The position numbers and the translations under genes are program-made. The notes under the pieces are model-generated. The model searched no databases. It was not told the origin of the DNA and saw nothing but the letters and a program-made list of their open reading frames with translations. A stretch of 64,000 bases of DNA from Corallincola holothuriorum (GTDB lineage Bacteria; Pseudomonadota; Gammaproteobacteria; Enterobacterales; Neiellaceae). The DNA is taken from contig NZ_QPID01000001.1 in the NCBI RefSeq assembly GCF_003336225.1, forward strand, positions 124,001 through 188,000. The letters are read 5' to 3'. Each line of letters begins with the position of its first letter. The stretch's first letter is position 1. This document shows, piece after piece, positions 28,363 through 37,968 of this stretch.

Positions 28363-28683
28363 ATGCGTAGGTATCGTCGAATTAATAAATATCAGAAAAA
28401 CATCGAACAATCATACAGCAAGCGAACAAAACAAGAATCAGAACCAAATCAAGATTATGAGAAGCCTAAACAGCTAGCTAAATTACGTCGAGTTATAGAG
28501 ATTACCGGCCTCGATGCTGGTTAAGCAATTGTTCACAGAATTGAGCTGTTTAAGGCAGACCGCATTGATTGCTATGACGTAGTCATTGACGGGAAGTTGT
28601 GGCAGAGGCGAAAGGGTTGGAGCCGGATCCTAGCTTCAATAAGAAAAGTAACGCCACGATTAACTGGCGAGCTGTATCCCTAG
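28363..28683 (+). pseudogene. Small gene interrupted by an in-frame TAA
   Basis: From ATG 28363 (AAGGTAGGAG just upstream) the frame reads 53 codons to TAA at 28522-28524, then continues in the same frame to TAG at 28681 with coding-like sequence (HRIELFKADRIDCYDVVID, WSRILASIRKVTPRL). The whole would be about 106 residues; the second half resembles small conserved gammaproteobacterial proteins of unknown function. Probably a decayed gene at the edge of the cassette array. The 160 bases after it hold nothing until the NifA site. Confidence 0.55.
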
Positions 28684-28846
28684 CAAAGAATGGGGCAGAA
28701 GTGAGTTACAACACAACAAAGAGAGCACTACTCCCGTTACACTGACTTTCTTATGATGTTTGACTGAATCAGTTTCCAACTTCAATTTCCCCATTACCCT
28801 TTGACACTAACTCTTCGCAGTCTACATCCCACACCCCCACACACTT

Positions 28847-28862
28847 TGTCGCAAACCCCACA
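28847..28862. promoter_or_regulatory. NifA upstream activator site for nifE
   Basis: TGT-CGCAAACCCC-ACA, an exact TGT-N10-ACA match, 34 bases upstream of the -24 element. This is closer than usual but face-of-helix contact through IHF or bending is possible. Confidence 0.7.
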
Positions 28863-28895
28863 AACGCCAATCTAATAAAAACAACCACTTAACCG

Positions 28896-28911
28896 TGGCC
28901 TTGCTTTTGCA
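28896..28911 (+). promoter_or_regulatory. Sigma-54 promoter of nifENX
   Basis: TGGCCTTGCTTTTGCA has GG at 28897-28898 and GC at 28909-28910 with 10 bases between. The start of transcription would be near 28922, 77 nt before nifE. Confidence 0.85.
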
Positions 28912-28998
28912 ACTGTCATTGTGACGACAATTTTCCTTAGCCGGATGGCAAACGCGGGGCGGTTGAGTCTCTGTGTTGATAGCCATGCTGGAGGTGCC

Positions 28999-30453
28999 AT
29001 GAAACGAAGTGAGATAGCGGCGTTACAGGATGAACCGGCTTGCAGTCATAACAAAACTGAAGGCAAGAGTGGTTGCAGTCGCCCTGTACCTGGAGCGACG
29101 GCGGGGGGCTGCAGTTTTGATGGTGCGCAGATCAGTTTGTTGCCCATCGCGGATGTGGCTCATATCGTCCACGGCCCCATTGCTTGTGCGGGCAATAGCT
29201 GGAACAACCGCGGCACCCGTGCCAGTGGGCGAAACCTGTTTCGGTTGGGGTTTACTACTGACCTAAATGAACAGGATGTGATCATGGGGCGGGCGGAAAA
29301 GCGCCTGTTGCATGCCATTCGTGAAGTGATTGAGAAGCACGATCCTCCCGCAGTATTTGTTTATGTCACTTGCGTACCTGCGTTAGAGGGCAACGACGTT
29401 GATGCCATTTGTGAATTAGCCCAATCCCGCTGGGGGCGACCCGTAGTCGCGGTCGATGCTGCCGGCTTTTATGGCAGCAAGAATCTGGGTAACCGTATTG
29501 CCGGTGATGTGATGGTGAAGAAGGTGGTGGGCACCGCCGAGCCACCGCCGAAGCCGATGCAGCACCATCATCCAGAGCGTCCGGTGCACGATATCGTGTT
29601 TATCGGCGAGTACAACATTGCCGGTGAGTTTTGGCATGTGTCACCGCTATTTGAACAGCTGGGTTATCGCATTCTCTGCTGTATGGCGGGGGACACGCGC
29701 TTCCATGAAATTCAGACCATGCACCGCGCTGACGCCGCCATGGTGGTGTGCTCGCGGGCACAGGTGAATGTGGCCAGAATGCTGGAAGAGCGCTGGGACA
29801 TACCCTGGTTTGAAGGCAGCTTTTACGGCATTGAAGATACGTCCAATGCATTAAAGCAGTTTGCGCAACTAATTGGCGATGCCGATCTGATTGCCAATAC
29901 CGACGAATTTACGGGCAGGAATGAATGCCGCATTCGATCGTTATTAGCCCCATATCGTGAACAGTTAAAAGGTAAAAAGGCGCTGCTTTATACGGGTGGG
30001 GTGAAGTCCTGGTCTATCGTTTCGGCGTTGCAGGAACTGGGCATTGAAGTGGTCGCGACCGGCACCAAGAAATCCACTGAAGAGGACAAAGCCCGCATTC
30101 GCGAGATCATGGGTGAAGACGCGCAGATGCTGGATGAGGGCGGGGCGCGTAACCTGCTGGATGTGGCCGCGCATTATCAAGCCGACTTAATGATTGCGGG
30201 TGGCCGCAATATGTACACCGCACTGAAAGCGCGCCTGCCATTCCTCGATATTAACCAAGAGCGTGAACACGCCTATGCCGGTTATGACGGCATGCTGACT
30301 TTTGCTAAAGAGCTATGCCGCACTATACAGAGCCCGATTTGGCAACATGTGCGCAGTGATGCCCCTTGGCAAACAGGAAAATTCCATGGTGCCTATGCAC
30401 CCGCTATTTGCAGTGAACAGCGGCAGGGAGGTTACGATCATGAGTCAGAATAA
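28999..30453 (+). CDS. nifE: FeMo-cofactor scaffold subunit NifE
   Basis: 484 residues, NifD-related. Cluster cysteines are in [20 protein letters not shown] and [11 protein letters not shown]. With NifN it forms the tetramer on which the NifB product is turned into FeMo-cofactor. ATG 28999 ([13 protein letters not shown]) has GGAGG 4 nt upstream; the longer in-frame start overlaps the promoter. It overlaps nifN by 14 nt. Confidence 0.97.
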   Translation: MKRSEIAALQDEPACSHNKTEGKSGCSRPVPGATAGGCSFDGAQISLLPIADVAHIVHGPIACAGNSWNNRGTRASGRNLFRLGFTTDLNEQDVIMGRAEKRLLHAIREVIEKHDPPAVFVYVTCVPALEGNDVDAICELAQSRWGRPVVAVDAAGFYGSKNLGNRIAGDVMVKKVVGTAEPPPKPMQHHHPERPVHDIVFIGEYNIAGEFWHVSPLFEQLGYRILCCMAGDTRFHEIQTMHRADAAMVVCSRAQVNVARMLEERWDIPWFEGSFYGIEDTSNALKQFAQLIGDADLIANTDEFTGRNECRIRSLLAPYREQLKGKKALLYTGGVKSWSIVSALQELGIEVVATGTKKSTEEDKARIREIMGEDAQMLDEGGARNLLDVAAHYQADLMIAGGRNMYTALKARLPFLDINQEREHAYAGYDGMLTFAKELCRTIQSPIWQHVRSDAPWQTGKFHGAYAPAICSEQRQGGYDHESE

Positions 30454-31864
30454 CTCATCATCACCGGCGTCATCTTCAGCAACGCAGGGGTCAGTACCGC
30501 AGAAGGTGGAGCGTAATCGTCGCGCGTTAACCGAGCGCCCGTTAAAAACCAGCCAACCCACAGGGGCAACGCTGGCGACGCTGGGTATACGCAACAGTAT
30601 TCCGTTGATGCATGGTTCACAGGGCTGTTGCGCTTTTGCCAAGGTGTATTTGATCCAACACTTCCGTGAACCTGTGCCGATTCAAAATTCTGCGGTTGAT
30701 CAGATCGCAGCCGTGATGGGTGCAGACAGTAACCTTATGGAAGCGTTGGTGTTGCTGTGTGAAAAGCATCAACCGGAACTGATCTCAGTGATCACCACCG
30801 GCCTGACAGAGATGCAGGGCAGTGATATCGACCGCGTGGTGAAAGAGTTTAAAGCCGCACATCCCCAGTTTAGCCATATCCATGTGGTCACTATGGCAAC
30901 GCCAGATTTTGTGGGTTCTATGCAGACTGGCTTTGCCAATGGCGTCAGTGCTTTGGTCAAACAGATAGCCCGCGCACCGGTTGTTAAAGCCCGCCGTAAG
31001 CGGCAGCTGAACCTGCTTTGTTCGGTGGCGATGACGCCCGCCGATGTTGAGTTATTGCATCGTTATTTGGATGCATTTGATCTCAGCACCATCATGTTGC
31101 CGGATCTGTCGGTCTCTATGGATGGCCATCTGGCTGATGATGACTTTTCGCCCACCAGTGCTGGCGGCACTTCGGTGCTGGAACTCGAAGAGATGGCGTC
31201 CAGTGCTGCGACCTTGGTGTTCGGTGAATCCCTGTTTGGAGTTGGGCAGTGGTTACAGCAAAAATTTGCTGTGCCCTGTTTTGAGTTCTCCTCATTAATG
31301 GGGATGGCTAATACCGATGCACTGGTGATGCGATTAGCTGAACTCAGTGGTAAGCCGGTGCCGGCGTGGTTAACCCGTGCCCGGAAACGCTTGCAAGACG
31401 CGATGTTAGATAGCCATTTTCATCTCAGCACGGCACCCATCGCCATGGCGATGGAGAGTGATATGGCGCTGGGCTATACGGCCCTGCTGACCGAGCAAGG
31501 CTGTGAGATCTCGCGCTTAGTGACAGCCACCGACTCGCCGTTGTTAGCGCGCCTACCGATCAAGAAGATCGTGGTCGGTGATCTGTCGGATCTGGAACCT
31601 GCCTTGGACAAAGTGTCGCTGGTGATAGGCAACACTCATACCGCCAATATGTGCGAGCCCAAATTGCCCGTGTTGCGTGCCGGCTACCCCTGCCATGACC
31701 GCTACGGTACGGCTGATCTATTGCAGATTGGCTACGAAGGCGCCCGTAGCAGACTGTTTGCCATGGTGAATATATTACTGGCGCAGCATCAGGATGAAGT
31801 GCCTGCCCATGTCAGCCGTTATCGTTTCGGGCCAGAAACAGTGAGTCAAAACGTCGCGGTTTAG
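30440..31864 (+). CDS. nifN: FeMo-cofactor scaffold subunit NifN
   Basis: 474 residues, NifK-related, with [14 protein letters not shown] and [15 protein letters not shown] 30440 (MSQNNSSSP) lies inside the end of nifE and has GGGAGG upstream, indicating translational coupling. The first 35 residues are Ser/Thr/Gln-rich and precede the conserved core. Works as the NifEN complex. Confidence 0.96.
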   Translation: MSQNNSSSPASSSATQGSVPQKVERNRRALTERPLKTSQPTGATLATLGIRNSIPLMHGSQGCCAFAKVYLIQHFREPVPIQNSAVDQIAAVMGADSNLMEALVLLCEKHQPELISVITTGLTEMQGSDIDRVVKEFKAAHPQFSHIHVVTMATPDFVGSMQTGFANGVSALVKQIARAPVVKARRKRQLNLLCSVAMTPADVELLHRYLDAFDLSTIMLPDLSVSMDGHLADDDFSPTSAGGTSVLELEEMASSAATLVFGESLFGVGQWLQQKFAVPCFEFSSLMGMANTDALVMRLAELSGKPVPAWLTRARKRLQDAMLDSHFHLSTAPIAMAMESDMALGYTALLTEQGCEISRLVTATDSPLLARLPIKKIVVGDLSDLEPALDKVSLVIGNTHTANMCEPKLPVLRAGYPCHDRYGTADLLQIGYEGARSRLFAMVNILLAQHQDEVPAHVSRYRFGPETVSQNVAV

Positions 31865-31895
31865 AGCGTGCTGTTTAGAGCATAAGGAGCTCGAT

Positions 31896-32378
31896 ATGAA
31901 TCAACCGGAGCGGGTGTTGCATGTGGTGGAAGATGCGCATTCACCGATCAGTCAATTGCGCGTGGCGTTTGCCACTGGCGACAAAGAAACGGTCGATCAG
32001 CACTTTGGGTCGGCACGCAGCTTCATGATTTATGCCATCAACGAAGATGACTTTCACTTGGTGGAAGCGGTTGAATTTAAGCACGCTGCACAAGGCCATG
32101 ATGATGGCAAATTACAGCCCAGGATTAATGCATTATCTGGCTGTGCTGCGGTGCACTTTATTGCCTGTGGGCCGCCAGCGATCCGCCAATTGCTGAATCA
32201 AGGCGTGCAGCCGCTGAAGCTGGAAGAGGGTAGTTGTATTCGCGGCTTACTGGAAGAGATCCAGCAGCAGATGATCGCCGAACCGGAAAGCTGGCCTGCA
32301 AAAGCATTGCTAAAAAAGCGCCAGAGTCAGGTGGATGAACTGGAGCGCCTTGTCGGCTTACTGGATGAAGATTGGTAG
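31896..32378 (+). CDS. nifX: FeMo-cofactor carrier NifX
   Basis: 160 residues. Dinitrogenase iron-molybdenum cofactor domain with LRVAFATGDKETVDQHFGSA, shared with NifY. It carries the NifB product or cofactor between NifB, NifEN and NifDK. Start follows AAGGAGCTCGAT. It is separated from fdxB by a 495-bp repeat region. Confidence 0.93.
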   Translation: MNQPERVLHVVEDAHSPISQLRVAFATGDKETVDQHFGSARSFMIYAINEDDFHLVEAVEFKHAAQGHDDGKLQPRINALSGCAAVHFIACGPPAIRQLLNQGVQPLKLEEGSCIRGLLEEIQQQMIAEPESWPAKALLKKRQSQVDELERLVGLLDEDW

Positions 32379-32380
32379 TT

Positions 32381-32823
32381 AATCGCTGATAACAGCAAGA
32401 GCAAATACCCCTCATCTCAATCTTCTCCCCAGGGGAGAAGAGGTTGCACATATTTTGCTCCCTCTTATATGGGAGAGGCATGTTTCTCCAAAAAGAATGG
32501 TGAGGGGTCTATATGCGGCCGCCATTAGAAACGGATGAGGAAATCGCTGATAACAGCAAGGGCAAATACCCCTCATCTCAATCTTCTCCCCAGGGGAGAA
32601 GAGGTTGCACATATTTTGCTCCCTCTCCTATGGGAGAGGCATTTTTCACCAAAAAGAATGGTGAGGGGTCTATATGCGGCCGCCATTAGAAACGGATGAG
32701 GAACTCGCTGATAACAGCAAGGGCAAATACCCCTCATCTCAATCTTCTCCCCAGGGGAGAAGAGGTTGCACATATTTGCTCCCCCTCCTAGGGGAGAGGG
32801 CTGGGGTGACGGGTCTATATGCT
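32381..32823. repeat. Tandem repeat, 160-bp unit, two full copies plus one partial
   Basis: Units start at 32381, 32542 and 32702 (161, 160 and about 122 bp). Each carries three inverted repeats: CTTCTCCCC / GGGGAGAAG, CCTCTCC / GGGAGAGG and CACC / GGTG. Units 1 and 2 are nearly identical; the third diverges at its end (GGGCTGGGGTGACGGG). No open frame is conserved across them. A 30-nt stretch with one mismatch recurs behind nifZ. Confidence 0.92.
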
Positions 32824-32873
32824 CTTCAGCGGGAAACAGGATTTTTATCAAACTTAAGTATTAGGAGAGAACA

Positions 32874-33176
32874 ATGAGTGCAGAAAAATATAAGGCGATC
32901 ACCCGAGGCGGAACGCCATGGGAGCCTGAATTCGTTACCGAGGTTGATCAATCCACTTGTATCGGATGTGGCCGCTGTTACAAGGTGTGTCCGCGTGACG
33001 TATTTAATCTGGTTGAGCGTGAGATCGACGAAGATGATGATATGTACGACGATTATGAAGACGACGTGATGATGGTGATGGATGTCGAGAATGCCGATGA
33101 TTGTATCGGTTGTAGCGCGTGTGCCCGTGTCTGTCCGAAGGATTGCCACACCCACGTTGCAGCCAGTGCGCTCTGA
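32874..33176 (+). CDS. fdxB: Ferredoxin III, nif-specific (FdxB)
   Basis: 100 residues with two [4Fe-4S] motifs, CIGCGRCYKVCPRD and CIGCSACARVCPKD, separated by a strongly acidic loop (EDDDMYDDYEDD). The start MSAEKYKAITRGGTPW is the FdxB/ferredoxin III signature. Probably an electron donor to nitrogenase or to cofactor assembly. TAGGAGAG lies before the ATG. It is 12 nt ahead of the RseC-like gene. Confidence 0.93.
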   Translation: MSAEKYKAITRGGTPWEPEFVTEVDQSTCIGCGRCYKVCPRDVFNLVEREIDEDDDMYDDYEDDVMMVMDVENADDCIGCSACARVCPKDCHTHVAASAL

Positions 33177-33188
33177 GTGTAGACGTCT

Positions 33189-33731
33189 ATGAGTCAGATC
33201 CCGGTTCGTGTCGTTGCAGTGGATGATGAGTACCTGACAGTTGAAGGGCGACGGGCGGGTGGCTGTAGCGCCTGCGCCCAACAACAGCAGTGTGCTACCG
33301 GGGTACTGCAACAAGCCGACCCCCGCACGTTTACGATGCGCATACACAAAGATGAAATAGATCGGGATGAGTTTGACCGCCACAGCGCTGTATCAATGGC
33401 TGATGGTCAACCGGCGGATCTATTTACGCCGCAGCAAGCGATCGTTATTAAGTGCGACGAAAAACAGATGTTGAGCGTGTTATTGCGTCTGTTCGTGCCG
33501 CCTTTATTGATGGTGGTGTCGGTACTCTTGTTATTCACATGGTTGATCACCACCAATTTAATACCGCCGCTTTCCGACCCATGGTTTGTCGGGCTGGCCT
33601 GTGCCGGTTTCGCTGGCGGCAGCTGGCTAAGCCATCGTTGGTTGGCTCACTACACCGCAACCCATGCACCACCGCAGGTTAAGCTGGTTGCTACTGAGTC
33701 AGAGGTACCGATCTCCGTCACCCATGATTGA
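33189..33731 (+). CDS. RseC-like protein (SoxR-reducing system family)
   Basis: 180 residues. A Cys-rich N terminus (GGCSACAQQQQC) and two membrane helices (about 95-120 and 130-145) fit the RseC family, which works with the Rsx/Rnf complex. Finding it behind fdxB, in a genome region that also has a nif-regulated rnf operon, suggests that it serves that Rnf complex rather than SoxR. It is followed by 185 bases with nothing recognised up to the nifU activator site. Confidence 0.85.
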   Translation: MSQIPVRVVAVDDEYLTVEGRRAGGCSACAQQQQCATGVLQQADPRTFTMRIHKDEIDRDEFDRHSAVSMADGQPADLFTPQQAIVIKCDEKQMLSVLLRLFVPPLLMVVSVLLLFTWLITTNLIPPLSDPWFVGLACAGFAGGSWLSHRWLAHYTATHAPPQVKLVATESEVPISVTHD

Positions 33732-33916
33732 ATATCTACTTATTTAGCTATGCTCAGCTATTCGCTGCACTCAAGTCTGTTTGCGACGACTCTCCTGTAA
33801 TCTGTTCTCAGTTCAATTTTTCACGGGCAGCCGTTGCGGCCTCTATGCCCACAAGTGGCCAGCAACTTATGCTTTGGCTCACGTAGGGGATAACCACTTA
33901 GTTGCGACAGTGCCGA

Positions 33917-33932
33917 TGTCGTTAATCCTACA
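33917..33932. promoter_or_regulatory. NifA upstream activator site for nifU
   Basis: TGT-CGTTAATCCT-ACA, exact TGT-N10-ACA, 106 bases upstream of the -24 element. Confidence 0.78.
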
Positions 33933-34037
33933 AAGCTTACAAAAAGCGCTGTTAATGTGAGCCATGTCTCGTTTGTTGTTGCGTAGGTGTTAACAAAAAA
34001 GCCCATTAAACCATTAGGTTAGGCTGATTAACCGCTC

Positions 34038-34053
34038 AGGCACCTGAATTGCA
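34038..34053 (+). promoter_or_regulatory. Sigma-54 promoter of nifUSVWZ
   Basis: AGGCACCTGAATTGCA has GG at 34039-34040 and GC at 34051-34052 with 10 bases between and a perfect -12 half. Start of transcription would be near 34064, leaving an unusually long leader of about 176 nt before nifU. Confidence 0.85.
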
Positions 34054-34239
34054 ATAGTGACTGTGGGTGATAACCAGTGATTGCAACGAAGGTTTTTAGA
34101 CAAGTGCCGGAGTCCGGACTCGAGCAGTGTTAACGGTTCCCACATCGTTTTAGCTGCACTCCCACTTGTCACTCTCTTTCCCTTCCTTGCAATCCTGGTT
34201 GTCTCCCTAACAAATTCATCAGTCAGTGGGGCGTCGGTT

Positions 34240-35112
34240 ATGTGGAACTATTCAGAGAAAGTAAAAGAGCACTTTTTTACACCACGAAATGCAAAAGTGG
34301 TCGAGCAGGCCAATGCGATTGGTGATGTCGGTTCTATCAGTTGTGGCGACGCGCTGCGTTTAACGCTCAAGGTCAATCCAGATACAGAGATCATTGAAGA
34401 TGCCGGGTTTCAAACCTTTGGTTGTGGCAGTGCGATTGCATCTTCATCTGCACTGACAGAGATCATTATTGGTAAAACCATCGATGAAGCGAAAGCAGTT
34501 AGTAATCAGGAGATCGCGGATTATCTTGATGGCTTGCCGCCGGAAAAAATGCATTGCTCGGTGATGGGGATGGAAGCCCTGCACGCCGCCATTGCCCAGT
34601 ATCGTGGCGAAGAGTTTGTTGATGACCATGAAGAGGGGGAACTGATCTGTAAGTGCTTTGCCATTGACGATGTGATGATCCGTCGCGTGGTGGCACAAAA
34701 CAAACTCAGTACCCTCGAAGAGGTGATCAACTACACCAAAGCCGGCGGTGCTTGCTCTGCTTGTCATGAAAAGATTGAGTGGGTACTCGAGTCGTGCATC
34801 GAAGATTACGATGCCGCCAGTACACCAGCCAGTGTTGAACTGACGCCGCCAAAATCTATTGTCGAACGCGTGAAGCGTGTCGAAGCGGTGCTCGATGAAC
34901 TTCGCCCCATGCTGCAGGCAGATGGTGGTGATGTACAGCTCGCCGATATTGACGATGACATGGTGTTTCTCACCCTCACCGGTGCGTGTTCTGGTTGCGG
35001 CCTGTCGGGTGCCACTTTGTCGATGATCGAACAACGCCTGAGCGAAGCTTTGGCGGAGCCCATTACTGTTTATCCGGTGGGCGGCGCTGCTCACGCAGGA
35101 GGTGTGTCATGA
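34240..35112 (+). CDS. nifU: Fe-S cluster scaffold NifU
   Basis: 290 residues in three domains: IscU-like ([26 protein letters not shown]), a central [2Fe-2S] domain ([20 protein letters not shown]) and a C-terminal Nfu domain ([10 protein letters not shown]). It builds clusters for NifH and NifDK from sulfur given by NifS. ATG 34240 ([12 protein letters not shown]) matches known NifU starts; the ribosome binding site (GTGGGG) is weak. It overlaps nifS by four bases (ATGA). Confidence 0.97.
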   Translation: MWNYSEKVKEHFFTPRNAKVVEQANAIGDVGSISCGDALRLTLKVNPDTEIIEDAGFQTFGCGSAIASSSALTEIIIGKTIDEAKAVSNQEIADYLDGLPPEKMHCSVMGMEALHAAIAQYRGEEFVDDHEEGELICKCFAIDDVMIRRVVAQNKLSTLEEVINYTKAGGACSACHEKIEWVLESCIEDYDAASTPASVELTPPKSIVERVKRVEAVLDELRPMLQADGGDVQLADIDDDMVFLTLTGACSGCGLSGATLSMIEQRLSEALAEPITVYPVGGAAHAGGVS

Positions 35113-36362
35113 ACTTGAACTACAAATGTTGTACCGGTACGCCAGAAAGCGATCCCTTAGGCAGTGCCTATCTGGACAATAATGCGACGACGCAGGTCGA
35201 TCCGAAAGTGGTTGAAGCGATGTTGCCTTTTTTGACGCAGTTTTATGGCAACCCCTCATCCATTCATAGCTTTGGTCGTCCGGTGGGGCAGGCGATCGAA
35301 ACGGCGCGGCAGCAAGTGCAGGAATTGATCGGCGCTGAATTCAGCAGCGAAGTGGTGTTTACCTCTTGCGCCACCGAAGCCACTACCACGGCGATTTTAT
35401 CCGCAGTGGAAGCGTTCCCGGAGCGCAAGGAGATCGTCACTTCGGTGGTTGAGCATCCAGCGACTCTGCAGATGTGTGAACACCTGCAGCGCAAGGGGTA
35501 CACCATTCATTGGATCCCGGTCGACAAGAAAGGCCGCATTGATATGGACGCTTATAAAGCCGCCTTGAGTGACCGCGTGGCACTGGTGACCATGATGTGG
35601 GCGAACAACGAAACCGGTACATTGTTTCCGATCCGCGGTATGGCTGAACTGGCGAAAGCCCACGGCATTTTGTTTCACACTGATGCGGTACAAGTAGCCG
35701 GTAAAGTGCCGATCCAGGTGGCTAATAGCGGTATCGATCTGTTGTCATTGTCGGGCCACAAATTTCACGCGCCAAAAGGTATCGGAGCACTTTATCTGCG
35801 TCGCGGCACCAAGTTCCGCCCACTGATGCGCGGTGGCCATCAAGAGCGGGGACGTCGTGCGGGTACCGAAAATGTTAGTGGTGTGGTTGCCCTTGGTGCA
35901 GCAGCGGCCATAGCAGCCGAGTCCGTTCGTACCGATACCGCTCGTATCAGTATGATGCGTGATCGTTTGGAGCAGGGATTGTTGGCGCGGGTGCCAAACG
36001 CCTTTGTTACCGGCGATCCAGGCAATCGCGTGCCTAATACCAGCAATGTGGCGTTTGAATATGTAGAAGGTGAATCGATCCTGTTGATGCTGAACCAGTT
36101 CGGTATTGCCGCGTCGTCAGGCTCCGCTTGCACCTCTGGCTCATTAGAGCCCAGCCACGTGATGCGAGCGATGGAGATCCCTTATACCGCAGCTCACGGC
36201 GCGATACGTTTTTCACTCTCCCGTTTTACCACCGATGAGATGATCGACGCTGTGCTACAGGAGCTACCGCCCATAGTTGCCAAACTACGCACCTTATCGC
36301 CGTACTGGAATGAAGCGGAAGGGGTGCCTCATACCGAAGAGTTTGCACCAGTATTTGGCTAA
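35109..36362 (+). CDS. nifS: Cysteine desulfurase NifS
   Basis: 417 residues, PLP enzyme. The PLP lysine is in [11 protein letters not shown] and the active Cys in [14 protein letters not shown]. It begins [12 protein letters not shown] after a 16-residue lead containing a Cys-Cys pair. Supplies sulfur to NifU. ATG overlaps the nifU stop. Confidence 0.97.
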   Translation: MNLNYKCCTGTPESDPLGSAYLDNNATTQVDPKVVEAMLPFLTQFYGNPSSIHSFGRPVGQAIETARQQVQELIGAEFSSEVVFTSCATEATTTAILSAVEAFPERKEIVTSVVEHPATLQMCEHLQRKGYTIHWIPVDKKGRIDMDAYKAALSDRVALVTMMWANNETGTLFPIRGMAELAKAHGILFHTDAVQVAGKVPIQVANSGIDLLSLSGHKFHAPKGIGALYLRRGTKFRPLMRGGHQERGRRAGTENVSGVVALGAAAAIAAESVRTDTARISMMRDRLEQGLLARVPNAFVTGDPGNRVPNTSNVAFEYVEGESILLMLNQFGIAASSGSACTSGSLEPSHVMRAMEIPYTAAHGAIRFSLSRFTTDEMIDAVLQELPPIVAKLRTLSPYWNEAEGVPHTEEFAPVFG

Positions 36363-36368
36363 CCGACT

Positions 36369-36387
36369 TGCCCCGTCTAACGGGGCA
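36369..36387 (+). other. nifS-nifV intercistronic hairpin
   Basis: Perfect 8-bp stem TGCCCCGT / ACGGGGCA with a 3-nt loop, 6 nt after the nifS stop and without a T-run. Likely an mRNA stability or attenuation element. Confidence 0.6.
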
Positions 36388-36431
36388 GAGGTAGGGCCAA
36401 TAGGCATAGGGCGAAAAGTGGAGGTTAAGTT

Positions 36432-37604
36432 ATGGCTGTGATCATTAATGACACCACGCTGCGGGATGGCGAACAGACCGCTGGGGTCGCTTTTTCACTG
36501 GCTGAGAAACTACAGATCGCTGAAGCGCTGCAGGCAGCCGGAGTTCCTGAACTGGAAATTGGTGTGCCGGCCATGGGCGAGATGGAGCGGGACGCTATTA
36601 GAGAGCTAGCTGCTGTCCTTACTCAGTCCCGGTCGATGGCTTGGTGCCGGATGACAACGTCAGACATTGATGCCTGTAGAGGCTTAGGGTTGGATTGGGT
36701 CGACTTGTCGATCCCTGTGTCTGAACAGCATCTAAAGCATAAACTTAATATCAGCAAAGCCACCATGCTCGGGCGTATAGAGCCTCATGTGAAGCAGGCC
36801 TTAGATATGGGGTTACAGGTGTGCATCGGCATGGAAGATGCGTCCCGCGCTGATCCCGCTTTGTTGTTACAAGTCGCCGAGCAGGCAGAGCTGGCGGGCG
36901 CTCAGCGACTACGCTTTGCCGATACCCTAGGCATTCTTGACCCTTTTACCACCCATGAACTGATCACTGCTTTGGTGGATTACACCTCACTACAGATTGA
37001 AATTCATGCGCACAATGATCTCGGCCTGGCGACAGCTAACACGCTTGCCGCGATCGCTGCGGGGGCCCATAGCGCCAACACCACGGTCACCGGGCTGGGC
37101 GAGCGCGCGGGCAATGCCCCGTTGGAAGAGGTGGCGATGGCGTTGGAGGTGATCCGTGGCGGCCGATATCGTGGCCAGAGCGGCATTCAAATTGCCAAAT
37201 TACCGGAGATCTGCCAGCAGGTAGCGACCGCGTCGGGTCGTCGGATCTGCCAGCAAAAATGCATCGTCGGTAAAGGCGTGTTTACCCATGAGTCTGGTAT
37301 TCATGTCGATGGTTTACTCAAAGATCCCAATAACTATCAGGGTTTCGATCCACAACTGTTGGGGCGACAGCATTCACTGGTGTTGGGTAAGCATTCCGGC
37401 TCGCGGGCGATCCAGAGCATTTGTCATTCGTTAGGCGTCTCTCTCAGCGACAGTGAATGTGAAAGCTTTAAGCTACTGCTAACGCAATGGGTTGAGCAGT
37501 ACAAACGTAGCCCGAAATCCGACGAATTGTTGCAACTGCTACAGCAGCAGTTGGCTGAGCCGCGCTTTGAAGCGCAGCGCTTGTATCCGCTATTACAGGC
37601 TTAA
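36432..37604 (+). CDS. nifV: Homocitrate synthase NifV
   Basis: 390 residues. Condenses acetyl-CoA with 2-oxoglutarate to homocitrate, the organic ligand of FeMo-cofactor. Motifs: [26 protein letters not shown] and HESGIHVDG. Start follows GGAGGTTAAGTT. Confidence 0.96.
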   Translation: MAVIINDTTLRDGEQTAGVAFSLAEKLQIAEALQAAGVPELEIGVPAMGEMERDAIRELAAVLTQSRSMAWCRMTTSDIDACRGLGLDWVDLSIPVSEQHLKHKLNISKATMLGRIEPHVKQALDMGLQVCIGMEDASRADPALLLQVAEQAELAGAQRLRFADTLGILDPFTTHELITALVDYTSLQIEIHAHNDLGLATANTLAAIAAGAHSANTTVTGLGERAGNAPLEEVAMALEVIRGGRYRGQSGIQIAKLPEICQQVATASGRRICQQKCIVGKGVFTHESGIHVDGLLKDPNNYQGFDPQLLGRQHSLVLGKHSGSRAIQSICHSLGVSLSDSECESFKLLLTQWVEQYKRSPKSDELLQLLQQQLAEPRFEAQRLYPLLQA

Positions 37605-37614
37605 GGAGTACCTT

Positions 37615-37938
37615 ATGACGAGTACAGCTGCAGCATCTAGTTCACCCCAATCAAGATTGCCGGCGACAGATCTCGATCTTGCATTGGCAGAGTTGGATTC
37701 TGCCGAAGATTTTCTGACGTTTTTTCAGGTCAGTTATCAACCGGAAGTGATCCAGCATCGCCGTATAGAGCTGTTACGCCAGTTCTATCAGCAACTGGCG
37801 AACACCCAAAAGCAAACCCCGATGCTGGGGTGGCAACACTATAAAAGTGCATTGAATAGAGCCTATTGCCTGATCCAGAAAGGAGAGCAGGTGGGGTTCG
37901 CTGCCAGTAAATGTGGCGACTGCCAAAAATGCGATTAA
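37615..37938 (+). CDS. nifW: Nitrogenase-stabilising protein NifW
   Basis: 107 residues. The core LAELDSAEDFLTFFQVSYQPEVI and helical remainder match NifW, thought to protect the MoFe protein or assist its maturation. ATG 37615 follows TAAGGAG. Odd point: the C terminus ends KCGDCQKCD, a CxxCxxC cluster that I do not associate with NifW from Klebsiella. Confidence 0.9.
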   Translation: MTSTAAASSSPQSRLPATDLDLALAELDSAEDFLTFFQVSYQPEVIQHRRIELLRQFYQQLANTQKQTPMLGWQHYKSALNRAYCLIQKGEQVGFAASKCGDCQKCD

Positions 37939-37968
37939 CAACCCGCTAAACCTAAACGGGGAGACGAC

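Noticed and set aside
32381-32823. Repeat considered as a CRISPR array
   Set aside because: Units are 160 bp and contiguous without unique spacers, and there are no cas genes nearby.
32826-33383. 185-codon minus-strand frame over fdxB and the RseC-like gene
   Set aside because: Its His and Asp runs are the antisense of the acidic loop of FdxB; no start signal.
34081-34239. In-frame N-terminal extension of NifU with a hydrophobic segment
   Set aside because: It starts at TTG without a ribosome binding site, lies in the leader, and known NifU proteins start at MWNYSEK.
34444-35094. 216-codon minus-strand frame opposite nifU
   Set aside because: Antisense shadow of a strongly conserved gene; its codon pattern follows nifU third positions.
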